A stretch of 52,582 nt of DNA from contig NZ_JAEEGC010000062.1 in NCBI RefSeq assembly GCF_019207025.1, positions 1 through 52,582 of the forward strand, in the 5' to 3' direction. A program made the translations under genes and the position numbers. This document shows, one piece after another, positions 31,940 to 40,431 of this stretch (its first letter is position 1; each line of letters starts with the position of its first letter). The notes beneath the pieces were generated by a model, which searched no databases, was not told the DNA's origin, and worked only from the letters and a program-made list of their open reading frames with translations. This DNA is from Clostridium thailandense. Its GTDB lineage: Bacteria > Bacillota > Clostridia > Clostridiales > Clostridiaceae.

Positions 31940-32725
31940 TTAATTTTTACTTTTTTGAACTTCATCTATAGCATCAATAATTGAACTACGTAATCCCTTT
32001 CTTTCCAATGCTGCTACCCCAACTATAGTAGTTCCTCCTGGAGAACATACTGCATCCTTCATCATTCCTGGATGTGTATTTGTGAGCAACTGTAGCTTAC
32101 CTGTACCAACTACCATTTGACTTGCTAACTTATAGGATATATCTCTAGGTAATCCATGCATTACTGCAGCATCCGATAAGGCTTCTATAAACATACTTGT
32201 AAAAGCTGGACCACAGCCACTTACTGTACCTGCAATACCTAAATTTTTTGTTTCTGCATTTTCAATAAGTGCAATCTGCGAAAATAGGTTCACAAATGAC
32301 TCATGCTCTTCAAGAGTTAACGAACTTTTGTTTTCACAAACAATAATCCCTTCTCCAACTGATACTGGAGTATTTGGTAATGTACTTAAATGATGAGTAT
32401 TGGGTGATAATATCTTTTCATATCGATCAAAGGTATAATTTACTACGACCGAAATAACAATTTTACCAACTAGTTTTTCTTTAATAGGTGTAATTACCTC
32501 TTCAACAAGATTCGGTTTTACCGAAATTACAACCATATCTACATTTTCTACCAATTCCTTTGAATCTTTGCAAGGAATAAATCCTTTAGATTTAGTATTT
32601 TTGCATAATTTATCCCAGTTTTTTGCACAAGCATATATCTGTTCAGCTTTAATTGAATTTTTATAAACTAGTCCATTTGCAAGTGCTTGTGCCATATTCC
32701 CAAATCCTATAAATCCTAATTTCAT
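31940..32725 (-). CDS. proC: Pyrroline-5-carboxylate reductase
   Basis: A 261-residue cytosolic enzyme that reduces pyrroline-5-carboxylate to proline with NAD(P)H, the last step of proline synthesis. The Rossmann start MKLGFIGFGNMAQALANGLV and the C-terminal ProC signature (GGTTIVGVAALERKGLRSSI, preceded by PGMMKDAVCSPGG) are clear. The length is near the family norm of 260-280. It is monocistronic, flanked by repeat B2 downstream and the ABC transporter genes upstream. In Clostridium it also links to Stickland proline metabolism. Confidence 0.96.
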   Translation of the reverse strand: MKLGFIGFGNMAQALANGLVYKNSIKAEQIYACAKNWDKLCKNTKSKGFIPCKDSKELVENVDMVVISVKPNLVEEVITPIKEKLVGKIVISVVVNYTFDRYEKILSPNTHHLSTLPNTPVSVGEGIIVCENKSSLTLEEHESFVNLFSQIALIENAETKNLGIAGTVSGCGPAFTSMFIEALSDAAVMHGLPRDISYKLASQMVVGTGKLQLLTNTHPGMMKDAVCSPGGTTIVGVAALERKGLRSSIIDAIDEVQKSKN

Positions 32726-32835
32726 TTGTATCCTCCTATTGCGTTAAACTCTACCATCACTGTATAAATAATTCTTACATCTCAATTATATACTATTATG
32801 AATAAGTTATAAATCTTTTAGATATACCCAAAAAT

Positions 32836-33573
32836 TTAATACTCTTTTTTCTCGAAAGTCCACGAGCTTACTGCAAATAGAATCAATGTATATGCTACTA
32901 ACAAGGTGAAAACATTCAAGATCTTATTTATAGGTGCAATTGCTCCTATAAATAATTTGTACCAGCCTGTGTAAGACGTGAATATCATTGCATTAATACT
33001 TGGAAAAATTATGCTGACTGCAACAATAATAGCGTATCCAAACACAGATAACATCACTGTACTGGAGCTATTCTTGCAAACTTGAGAAACTGTAATAGCA
33101 AAAAGAGTTATAGGAAGCATTGGAACAATTGATATCGCATATGATAAAAAAGTTTCTAGGATGTTTAATGCTCCTATGCCGTTAAAAATTATATTAGAAA
33201 TAGTACTTGTCATTAAGCAAACCAGCAAAGCTAAAATAACATATATAATAATTGCCAATAACTTTGTAATAAAAATGCTGGTCCTACTTATGGGTCTTGT
33301 AATGATTGCCTTAATAGTCCCGCTTTCCTGTTCTGCAGTAAACAAATCTGCTGCTGCCATAGCAATCATAAGCGGAAGTATAAATCCAGTTGAAATAGAT
33401 AGAACTGTGTTTGGCATATTGTTAGATAAAAGCCCAATTAGTCCTTTTGATACTTTTCCCAAAAAAGATGCTAAAATGCCAATAAGACCTATTAATATAA
33501 GTAAATATCTATATTTTTTTAAACTTAATAATTTAAGTATTTCGTTTCGAACACCTGCTTTGATTATTTCCAT
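32836..33573 (-). CDS. ABC-2-type transporter permease
   Basis: A 245-residue membrane protein with six predicted helices. The first and second segments bracket a cytoplasmic loop with the ABC-2 hallmark (AADLFTAEQESGTIKAIITR PI-type motif), which couples to the ATPase. Such permeases of this size pair with BcrA-type ATPases in bacitracin or lantibiotic resistance and in other lipid or peptide export. Its ATG lies inside the last codons of the ATPase gene (10-bp overlap), so the two are translationally coupled. Confidence 0.92.
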   Translation of the reverse strand: MEIIKAGVRNEILKLLSLKKYRYLLILIGLIGILASFLGKVSKGLIGLLSNNMPNTVLSISTGFILPLMIAMAAADLFTAEQESGTIKAIITRPISRTSIFITKLLAIIIYVILALLVCLMTSTISNIIFNGIGALNILETFLSYAISIVPMLPITLFAITVSQVCKNSSSTVMLSVFGYAIIVAVSIIFPSINAMIFTSYTGWYKLFIGAIAPINKILNVFTLLVAYTLILFAVSSWTFEKKEY

Positions 33574-34295
33574 AGAGACTCCTCCTCTCTACTTTCAACC
33601 GCTTCAAGAAAATACTTCTCAAGGCTTCCGCTTTTCTCTAATACTTCCTTCATTGTAGCTGTCTTTAATAGTCTTCCTTCCTTCATAATAGCAATTTTAT
33701 TACACATAACTTCTAATTCATGAGCAAGATGGCTAGAAATTAAGAAAGTAGTTCCTTTTGATTTAGCCTGCTTCATAATAATCTCTCGAATAGCTACCAT
33801 TCCTTCGATATCTAATCCATTGGCAGGCTCATCTAAAATAACAAGCTTGGGTTCTGATAACAATGCCAAAGCCAAACCAAGTCTCTGTTTCATTCCTAAA
33901 GAAAACTCTTTAACTTTATCATTTTGATATTGCAATAAACCTGTTTGTCTTAATATATCTTCAATTCTTGCTGCTTTAACATTCTTATAGTAGGCTGCCG
34001 CATTCTCGAGATTTTTTTTCGCACTCATATATTCATAAACCGCAGGAGCCTCAATTAAGCATCCGACATGCTCAAGGGATTTTTCACCATCATTTTCAAC
34101 ACTTCTCCCAAATATCTGAACATCACCCTCATCAGCTCTTGATAACCCTGTGATAATTTTCATAGTAGTTGTTTTCCCTGAACCGTTTGGTCCTAGTAAC
34201 CCGTAAATATCTCCTACGTTAACTTGAAAAGAAACTTCTTTAATACCTCTTCCGTTTTTATATATCTTAGTAAGATTATCTATTATTAGTGCCAC
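33564..34295 (-). CDS. ABC transporter ATP-binding protein (BcrA type)
   Basis: A 243-residue ATPase. Walker A is GLLGPNGSGKTTTMK, the signature is EFSLGMKQRLGLALALL, Walker B is LVILDEPANGLD, and the switch His is in LISSHLAHELE. A GTG at 34295 just after GGGAGGGAAG is taken as the start; a longer frame from 34328 has no ribosome site. It drives the permease encoded downstream. Its position next to an envelope two-component system makes a role in antimicrobial-peptide or lipid export plausible, but no GTTTAAC operator was seen upstream of it. Confidence 0.95.
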   Translation of the reverse strand: MALIIDNLTKIYKNGRGIKEVSFQVNVGDIYGLLGPNGSGKTTTMKIITGLSRADEGDVQIFGRSVENDGEKSLEHVGCLIEAPAVYEYMSAKKNLENAAAYYKNVKAARIEDILRQTGLLQYQNDKVKEFSLGMKQRLGLALALLSEPKLVILDEPANGLDIEGMVAIREIIMKQAKSKGTTFLISSHLAHELEVMCNKIAIMKEGRLLKTATMKEVLEKSGSLEKYFLEAVESREEESLWK

Positions 34296-34360
34296 TTCTC
34301 TTCCCTCCCTTGTAGAAGAGGTTGTCAAACTATAAAATATTGTGAAGCAATATTTTTATG

Positions 34361-34592
34361 AGAGGACAATTGACAGAGGACAGAGGACAGTGAAGGTGAG
34401 TTTTCTTCCTTACGTCTGAAAACTAATTTATTTCTTCTGAATTCGTTTCGCTAAAGCGAAACATCATCGGTTTAATTAAGCATACCTTAATTAAACCTTA
34501 TTATCCAATGTAAAACTAAATTAAAGATTTTTCGTAGTGTAACGGAGAAAAATCCTCCTTCACTGTCCTCTGTCCATTGTCCTCCGTCCTCT
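34361..34592. repeat. Repeat family A, copy A2 (MITE-like, 232 bp)
   Basis: This copy is in the opposite orientation to A1 (10121-10350). Its right half, read in reverse, gives AGAGGACGGAGGACAATGG, then AGTGAAGGAGGATTTTTC and CTACGAAAAATCTTTAATTT as in A1. The left end is AGAGGACAATTGACAGAGGA. The element fills the gap between the ABC ATPase gene and the exported-protein gene and interrupts no gene. Confidence 0.75.
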
Positions 34593-34651
34593 AAAAAATA
34601 ATACGTCATATTATTTTTATTGTTCGGCAGCCCTTTTAATTTTTCTTATGA

Positions 34652-35524
34652 CTACTCTCCACGGTGATTTTTTGTCCAATCAATAGTAGTTACTTCTTTA
34701 CCAGTTGTATCAATTGTATCAACTTTAGTGTTTCCTAAATCAGTTATTTTTGCAGTTAATGCTACTGATACCTCATGGGATGCACCACTTGCGTCTTTTC
34801 CTGTTATAGTCACTGTAATCTTGTTATCCTTTAGTGTACTACCATCTACAGTAGCAGTCATTGAAATAGCTTTAACATCTATATCGCTTAGCTTTGGTAT
34901 TTTATCAAATGCAGCTTTCATTTCATCAGAACCTATCTTATCACCATTTTTATGTTTCTCTATAGAATTGCTATTTTCTGCAGCTGTTGAAATTGCTAGT
35001 TTTGCAAGTTCTGGTATTTGCGCTCCTTCAAGATTTACACTGATAGTCTGTCCATCCTTAACAAACTGATTCTTAACATCACCAACTAATGTGTCAGTAA
35101 TCATTTCAGCTAATTTTACTGTACTGCTGGATTCTGATAACTTTTCCTTTTTATCACTATCACTCTTTTTGTCGCCTCTATTTACGCTGTAGTACTTTCC
35201 ATCTGCATTTATGACGTAGGTTCCATTATTTTCACTGGTCTCATACGTTTTCTTCACACCGTCAACAGTGATATTACTTTGAGAAGATTTATTCTCCTGA
35301 CTAAGTTTTTCTACAGTATCACCTGAGAGAATAACAGATCCATTGTCCTTCACCTCAAACTGTGCACTAACGGTTTCATTTTCAGCAAGCACTATAGATT
35401 TTACTGCATCCCTGTAGTTCTCATATCCAGAACCGGTTGCCGCAAATGCGGTTGCGCTTAAGGATAAAAGAAAACATCCCGCTGCTGCTGAAACTGCCAC
35501 TGTCTTTAATCTCTTTTTTTTCAT
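34652..35524 (-). CDS. Secreted protein of unknown function
   Basis: A 290-residue protein with a clear Sec signal peptide (MKKKRLKTVAVSAAAGCFLL, cleavage expected after ATAFA). The mature part is rich in Lys, Ser, Asp and Thr, with no Cys, and alternates strand-rich segments (VSAQFEVKDNGSVILSG, ISMTATVDGSTLKDNKITVT) with a charged linker. I do not recognise the domain. ATG at 35524 is preferred because GGAGG lies eight bases upstream; the frame extends to a TTG at 35539. Its promoter has the same GTTTAAC array as the TVP38/glycosyltransferase operon, so it is probably controlled by the adjacent two-component system and acts in the envelope. Confidence 0.8.
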   Translation of the reverse strand: MKKKRLKTVAVSAAAGCFLLSLSATAFAATGSGYENYRDAVKSIVLAENETVSAQFEVKDNGSVILSGDTVEKLSQENKSSQSNITVDGVKKTYETSENNGTYVINADGKYYSVNRGDKKSDSDKKEKLSESSSTVKLAEMITDTLVGDVKNQFVKDGQTISVNLEGAQIPELAKLAISTAAENSNSIEKHKNGDKIGSDEMKAAFDKIPKLSDIDVKAISMTATVDGSTLKDNKITVTITGKDASGASHEVSVALTAKITDLGNTKVDTIDTTGKEVTTIDWTKNHRGE

Positions 35525-35588
35525 AACCACTACCTCCAATAAATTTTATAGCCCTTTCTTTTGGGCTGTATATATCATATCAAGCAAT

Positions 35589-35628
35589 GTTAAACTCATA
35601 ATCCTAAAAAGGTAAACAGAAGTTAAAC
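35589..35628 (-). promoter_or_regulatory. GTTTAAC operator array upstream of the secreted-protein gene
   Basis: Plus-strand GTTAAAC-type heptamers start at 35589, 35611 (GGTAAAC variant) and 35622, so spacing is 22 and 11 bp. Read on the minus strand the order is GTTTAAC, GTTTACC, GTTTAAC, then TTGATATGATATATAC as the probable -10 region. The array matches that at 37390-37429 almost base for base. Direct repeats at 11-bp period are typical of OmpR/PhoB-family binding sites. Confidence 0.75.
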
Positions 35629-35656
35629 TGCATATTAAATAATATAACTTTATGCA

Positions 35657-36712
35657 CTAAGCCTTTGTTTTCACCCTGCATTGCTCTGAATATTCCACCA
35701 TAAAATTTTCGTCTTCCTTCTCCAAGCCATCATATATTTCCCGTAACTGTTTTCCAATAATTTTAATGTCTTTTTTCTTAACTAACTTATAACCTGAATT
35801 CTGCAAGGATGGTAATTTACCCACGAGTATTTTTTTTATTTTATCTTGGAACTCATCTAATGTACTTCCCTTATAGAGTTCTTTCCCATCAGAGAAATGC
35901 TCTCTATAGATAGGAATATCTCTAATCAAAATAGGAATCTTCATTGCAAGTGCTTCAAGTAGAACAATGCCTTCCGTTTCTTCATGGGTAAGAAACAAAA
36001 ATAAATCACTGCCACTATAAGCATCACGTAGTTCATCACGGCAGATATAACCTGGAAATATCACATTTTGGGGTGCTGTGCTAATAGACTCACGCACAGT
36101 GTCAGGTATTAGATTAGGATTGGTATAACCAAACCAGAAGAATGTTACCTCTGGCATCCTTTTTGCTAATTTTACAAAGTCACCGATGCCTTTACGCTCT
36201 ATATAATGCCCTACAGAAATAACTATCTTTTGATCATCTGATAGCTTGTATTTTTCGCGGAATCGCTTTCCACCTTCTACACCAGGAGAGAAATAAGAAA
36301 GGTCAACCCCATTTGACAATGCAAAAATAGGCTTTTTAATTCCATAACCTTCTAACAACTTTTTAGAGTATTCTGTAGGAGTGATGATAACGTCCCCTAA
36401 TTTATAGCAAAACATAATCCACTTCTTAAAAATTGGAGCAATAATGTTAGATCCCTTGAAGGAATTTTTAAAATCTTCCATAGTAGAATGGGCATAATAA
36501 ACAACCTTTTTCTTTCTCAGCTTTGCCATCATAGCAACAAATATAGAATCAGGAAAGATGGTATTAAGCTGAACTATATCATAATCATCTTTTATATCTG
36601 TGGTATATGAAACTCCACTTTCCTCCAAAGCCTTTTGTTGATGATGAATAGCCCTCCCAATGCCGCTCTTCTCCACAAGTTTTAAAAGTCCAGTATACAA
36701 TAATATTTTCAT
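35657..36712 (-). CDS. Glycosyltransferase, GT4-type
   Basis: A 351-residue GT-B fold enzyme. The N-terminal domain begins MKILLYTGLLKLVEKSGIGR, and the C-terminal domain contains FALSNGVDLSYFSPG, VISVGHYIERKGIGDFVKLA, and the donor-binding region HEETEGIVLLEALAMKIPIL. The product is likely a glycolipid or surface polysaccharide; the best-known relatives add glucose to diacylglycerol. ATG at 36712 follows TAGGAGGAATTATCAT; an upstream frame extension overlaps the TVP38 gene and lacks a ribosome site. It is the second gene of an operon with the TVP38 protein under the GTTTAAC promoter at 37390. Confidence 0.9.
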   Translation of the reverse strand: MKILLYTGLLKLVEKSGIGRAIHHQQKALEESGVSYTTDIKDDYDIVQLNTIFPDSIFVAMMAKLRKKKVVYYAHSTMEDFKNSFKGSNIIAPIFKKWIMFCYKLGDVIITPTEYSKKLLEGYGIKKPIFALSNGVDLSYFSPGVEGGKRFREKYKLSDDQKIVISVGHYIERKGIGDFVKLAKRMPEVTFFWFGYTNPNLIPDTVRESISTAPQNVIFPGYICRDELRDAYSGSDLFLFLTHEETEGIVLLEALAMKIPILIRDIPIYREHFSDGKELYKGSTLDEFQDKIKKILVGKLPSLQNSGYKLVKKKDIKIIGKQLREIYDGLEKEDENFMVEYSEQCRVKTKA

Positions 36713-36732
36713 ATGATAATTCCTCCTATCCT

Positions 36733-37332
36733 TTATAATAATGCTGATAAGTGTTTTATTATTAGAGTAAGTCCAAAACTGTATGCAGCAATAGCACAAG
36801 GTTTACCTAAGAGTATGATCATAATAAATTTTTCAAACTTGATCTTACTTACTCCTGCCAGATAGCATAGAAAGTCGTCTGGTGCTACCGGCATAAAGAT
36901 TGCTATGGCAAAGGCCTTTTCAAAGCCAGGCTTTTGCAGCCACCCCGCATACTTGTCGAAAGTCTCCTTCTTGGAAATGTTTCGAACAAAGTTAATACCA
37001 TATCTCCTAGATAATAGAAATGCTGCAATTGAGCCAATGCATATACCAATATAGTTATATATAAATCCCTGCACGGCACCAAAAGCTAGAACACCACCAA
37101 CACAGCCGAGGCCACCAGGAGAAATAGGCAGTACTACCTGAACAGCTTGAAATATAATAAAAATAAATGGTGCAAACCACCCAAACCTTCTCAAAAATGT
37201 CTCCATCGCTGTCTGCGATGTAAATATATGAGTTTGAATACCATATATGAAAGCTAGCACCGTCAGCACCAGCCCGATAAATGCGGAACCATTAACTAAA
37301 ACATTCCACTTCATACGTTGTACTTGTTCCAT
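36733..37332 (-). CDS. TVP38/TMEM64-family (VTT domain) membrane protein
   Basis: A 199-residue protein with about five hydrophobic segments. The VTT/SNARE-associated core is visible: VVLPISPGGLGCVGGVLAFG and the FAIAIFMPVAPDDFLCYLAG motif, characteristic of this DedA-related family. Family members are proposed lipid scramblases or flippases. It is the first gene of an operon with the glycosyltransferase, whose product might be moved across the membrane. ATG follows AAAGGGAGGTGCC. Confidence 0.92.
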   Translation of the reverse strand: MEQVQRMKWNVLVNGSAFIGLVLTVLAFIYGIQTHIFTSQTAMETFLRRFGWFAPFIFIIFQAVQVVLPISPGGLGCVGGVLAFGAVQGFIYNYIGICIGSIAAFLLSRRYGINFVRNISKKETFDKYAGWLQKPGFEKAFAIAIFMPVAPDDFLCYLAGVSKIKFEKFIMIILLGKPCAIAAYSFGLTLIIKHLSALL

Positions 37333-37389
37333 TTTGGCACCTCCCTTTATCGATTCAATATGAAAGCTGTATATATAATATCAAGTAAT

Positions 37390-37429
37390 GTTAAACTCAC
37401 AGCCCTGAAAAGTTAAACAAAAGTTAAAC
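37390..37429 (-). promoter_or_regulatory. GTTTAAC operator array upstream of the TVP38/glycosyltransferase operon
   Basis: Exact GTTAAAC heptamers (plus strand) start at 37390, 37412 and 37423, separated by 22 and 11 bp. Read in the direction of transcription, GTTTAACTTTT-GTTTAAC is followed by TGAGTTTAACATTACTTG and a TATTATATATAC -10 region. The array is nearly identical to that at 35589-35628. Confidence 0.8.
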
Positions 37430-37435
37430 TGTCTA

Positions 37436-37472
37436 TAAAAAAACCACTTCTGCAATTTTCGCAAAAGTGGTT
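37436..37472 (-). terminator. Terminator of the two-component operon
   Basis: AACCACTT and AAGTGGTT pair around a 15-base loop. On the minus strand the stem is followed by TTTTTTTATAG. It lies directly after the response-regulator stop codon and separates it from the TVP38 operon. Confidence 0.85.
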
Positions 37473-37489
37473 ACTCTTCTATATTTATT

Positions 37490-38179
37490 TTAAACTTTGA
37501 AACGATACCCTGCTCCCCATACCGTCTCAATATGGATAGGATTGGATGGGTCTTTTTCTATTTTTTCTCTTAGCCTATTAACATGAACTGCAACAGTTTT
37601 AATATCACCATAGGCGTCCATTCCCCAAATTCGCTCATATAATATTTCTTTACTAAAAACAATATCTGGATTTGTTACAAGGAATAAGAGCAATTCATAC
37701 TCTTTATTCTTAAACTCAATCTCTTTGCCATCTACATAAACGCGGTGGGTTTGGGGATTAACTTTTATATTTCCAACCTGTATTTCTTCATTTTTAACTG
37801 TTTGACCAGATGTTAGCCGCTCATATTGTGCTAAGTTTGCTTTTACTCTTGCAACAAGCTCTGTAGGAGAAAAAGGTTTGCTAACATAGTCATCAGCCCC
37901 TAGGCCTAAACCCCTTATTTTATCCACATCTTCTATCTTTGCAGTTACCATGATTATAGGAACATCAATTATTCCTCTTATCTTCTTACAAATTTCATAT
38001 CCATCCATACCTGGCAGCATTAAATCAAGCAATATCAAATTATATTCGCCAGAAGTTGCTTGTTTCAGTCCTTCTACTCCATCTTCTACAATAGAAGTTT
38101 CAAACCCATTTATCTCTAAAAAATCCCGTTCAATTTCAGCAATAGACTTATCATCTTCAATAATTAGAATTTTCTTCAA
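37490..38179 (-). CDS. OmpR-family response regulator
   Basis: A response regulator of about 229 residues from the TTG at 38179. The receiver domain has the acidic pocket IIEDD, the phospho-acceptor Asp in LILLDLMLPGMDG, and Lys in YVSKPFSPTEL. The C-terminal winged helix (about 130-229) contains FKNKEYELLLFLVTNPDIVF and the recognition helix DIKTVAVHVNRLREKIE. The start lies inside the kinase gene; GGAGG is eight bases before the TTG (a GTG at 38182 is nearly as good). The DNA-binding domain type is known to bind 11-bp-spaced direct repeats, and three such arrays occur at nearby promoters. Confidence 0.95.
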   Translation of the reverse strand: MKKILIIEDDKSIAEIERDFLEINGFETSIVEDGVEGLKQATSGEYNLILLDLMLPGMDGYEICKKIRGIIDVPIIMVTAKIEDVDKIRGLGLGADDYVSKPFSPTELVARVKANLAQYERLTSGQTVKNEEIQVGNIKVNPQTHRVYVDGKEIEFKNKEYELLLFLVTNPDIVFSKEILYERIWGMDAYGDIKTVAVHVNRLREKIEKDPSNPIHIETVWGAGYRFKV

Positions 38180-39629
38180 CACCCTTACCTCCTGCATGTT
38201 TAGGGAGCATCATTGTAATGGCAAGCCCACCTTCAGGTACATTCTCTGCCCGTATTGATCCACCCAATTTTTCTAAAATTTTAGCTGTTATAGAAAGGCC
38301 TAAACCACTGCCTTTGCTTGGATTGGTTCTAGCTCGATCTCCCCTATAAAAGACATCAAACAGCTTTTCAAGTGCCTCATCAGAAACACCTGGTCCATTA
38401 TCCGCCAGTGTAATAGTTACATACTTATCTTCCTCCTTGCAGCTAATTTTCATTTGACCTTTTTCTTGTGTTTTGTATTTTACACTGTTTTCTAAAATAT
38501 TAATTACCGCATTTCGTAACTGTACAATATCTACCTGAACATAGATGTTTTCCACGTTTTGTGCTAACTCAATACCAAGACCTTTTCTCTGATATTCTTC
38601 TGAAAGACTGGCTACCATATTAGACATCTCTTTACCAATATTTATTCGCTCAAGATAAAATGGAAACTCCCCAATATCCAGCTTAGAAAATAAAAACAGT
38701 TGGTTGACAATATGCTCCAAATCATTTGTCTTATTTTTTATAGTATCCAAATAACGTTTTTGGGTTTCTGGTGTTGATGCCACCCCTTTTTCTATTCCCT
38801 CCACATAAGCCTTTATAGAAGTGAGAGGCGTACGCAGATCATGAGAAATTCCAGCAATTAATTCTTTACGATTAGCTTCATCCTTTTGTCTGGCATTTAC
38901 AGAATCTAAAAGTCTTTGTGCCATCTCGTTAAAGTCTGAGCAAACACCAGCAAATTCATCTTTTCCATCATACTCAATGTGATAATCTAAATTACCATCA
39001 CGAATTTGGTGTACTCCATATACCAGTGTATCTAAAGGCGTTATAATACTTTTAAATACAAACCGCGTTAAAAGTCGGTTTGTTAAAATTATGATAATAA
39101 TAATAAAAAGTGCCCCTATTATACATAAATTGATCAAATAAGTGTGATAAGCATTATGCTCTTCTTTATTATGTCTGCTAAAATTAGTATCTGTTAAAAG
39201 TATACTGTATTTACCAATACTTTCTCTATACACTGCAAAATTATCCATAATAAATGTATGACTACCACTCTGTGTTAAAGCGGTATCCAGAATGGGTATA
39301 CTTTCACTAGATGAAGATGGGTATACCAACTCCTTGTCTCGATAAATAGATAAGGAAATTTTCGTATTTTTAAGCTTTTCATTAATGTCATCTATATCTG
39401 TCTTCATCTGCTCAAGGTTAGTATTTTCCGACCATTTATTCTCAAGCATATTAATTCTTTCTATGGAATCATAAAATAATTTTTCATTATCTCCAAGATG
39501 TTTTCCATTGTTAATTTCCGTTATTTCCCCAAATACAAACATAGTGCCGCCGGTTATCACAAGACTAAGAATTACTGGTATAACAAGCATTAGGAAATTG
39601 GAAATAAATAAACGCCGCTTAATGTTCAA
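38157..39629 (-). CDS. Sensor histidine kinase
   Basis: A membrane kinase of about 490 residues. Two transmembrane segments (about 10-35 and 165-185) enclose a 130-residue extracellular sensor. HAMP (about 190-245), HisKA with the phospho-His in AGISHDLRTPLTSIKAY, and HATPase_c follow with N-box INILENSVKYK, G1 DNGPGVS and GSGLGLSI. A TTG at 39629 is likelier than a GTG at 39638, because the latter overlaps the GAGGTG ribosome site. It phosphorylates the response regulator encoded downstream. With neighbours for glycolipid synthesis and lipid transport, it may sense envelope stress; that is inference. Confidence 0.95.
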   Translation of the reverse strand: MNIKRRLFISNFLMLVIPVILSLVITGGTMFVFGEITEINNGKHLGDNEKLFYDSIERINMLENKWSENTNLEQMKTDIDDINEKLKNTKISLSIYRDKELVYPSSSSESIPILDTALTQSGSHTFIMDNFAVYRESIGKYSILLTDTNFSRHNKEEHNAYHTYLINLCIIGALFIIIIIILTNRLLTRFVFKSIITPLDTLVYGVHQIRDGNLDYHIEYDGKDEFAGVCSDFNEMAQRLLDSVNARQKDEANRKELIAGISHDLRTPLTSIKAYVEGIEKGVASTPETQKRYLDTIKNKTNDLEHIVNQLFLFSKLDIGEFPFYLERINIGKEMSNMVASLSEEYQRKGLGIELAQNVENIYVQVDIVQLRNAVINILENSVKYKTQEKGQMKISCKEEDKYVTITLADNGPGVSDEALEKLFDVFYRGDRARTNPSKGSGLGLSITAKILEKLGGSIRAENVPEGGLAITMMLPKHAGGKGVEENSNY

Positions 39630-39717
39630 ATAGTTCACCTCACTTTATTTATTATACTATAAAGTGTTAATATTCTCTGCTAAGAACTCTTTTAATATTT
39701 ATTCTGTATTCCACTTC

Positions 39718-40356
39718 CTAAAGGGGTGTATAATCTCTATATAACGCTGGAATTTTATTTACAGCTTTTTTTGAACAATACTCAATATTACTTGCTGAAT
39801 CAAGAGTTAAATTAAAAATGGCAGAGCAAACAACAGAAATAATTTTAACACATTGTGTTATATCCCATAAGTAAGATGATTCACCTTTAACATAATTACG
39901 TAACATATCTTTAATTAAAACTTTAAATGAAGATATGCTTTTTATAGTTGAGTTTATATTATTAGTTCGACTCTTATTTAAATCACTGTTTAGAATATGA
40001 TAATTTTCAAATAGATACCTTTGCAAATCACGTTCATATTTTAAATGATATGGAATATTGCCAACTGATCCAGATATATGAGAATGACAGCAAAAATCAC
40101 ATAGATAATGAATAACAACTCCTAATTGCATTGAAAAATAGGCATTAAATTTTTTAACTAAAAAAAGCTTTTCTATCTTTTCAATAACATATTCCAGAGA
40201 TTTCTCCCTATAATGCGGATGAGTTATAACATGCCAACTTTGATCAACCATTACAAGGCCAAAATTAAACATAAACTTTGAAAATCCTTCAGGAACAATA
40301 TTTATGTTATTGCTAAATGCTAATTTCGCTAACTTAACATGTGTTTTTATTTTCAT
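39718..40356 (-). CDS. Zinc-dependent phospholipase C-like protein
   Basis: A 212-residue protein resembling the Zn_dep_PLPC family. The metal-binding pattern is visible as HxxLAxxA-type N-terminus (MKIKTHVKLAKLAFSNN), then HVITHPHYREKSLEYVIEKI, the paired-His segment GVVIHYLCDFCCHSH, and HLKYERDLQRYL. Unlike secreted alpha-toxin-type enzymes it has no signal peptide and lacks a C2 domain, so it is probably intracellular or peripheral. Many clostridia carry such short versions of unknown function near envelope-lipid genes. It lies upstream of the two-component system, in the same direction. Confidence 0.82.
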   Translation of the reverse strand: MKIKTHVKLAKLAFSNNINIVPEGFSKFMFNFGLVMVDQSWHVITHPHYREKSLEYVIEKIEKLFLVKKFNAYFSMQLGVVIHYLCDFCCHSHISGSVGNIPYHLKYERDLQRYLFENYHILNSDLNKSRTNNINSTIKSISSFKVLIKDMLRNYVKGESSYLWDITQCVKIISVVCSAIFNLTLDSASNIEYCSKKAVNKIPALYRDYTPL

Positions 40357-40431
40357 AGTTAACTTCTCCTATCTGGCACATAAATTATTAATTCTAAAAA
40401 TCTATATATGGATTAAAAACTTTATGTCTTC

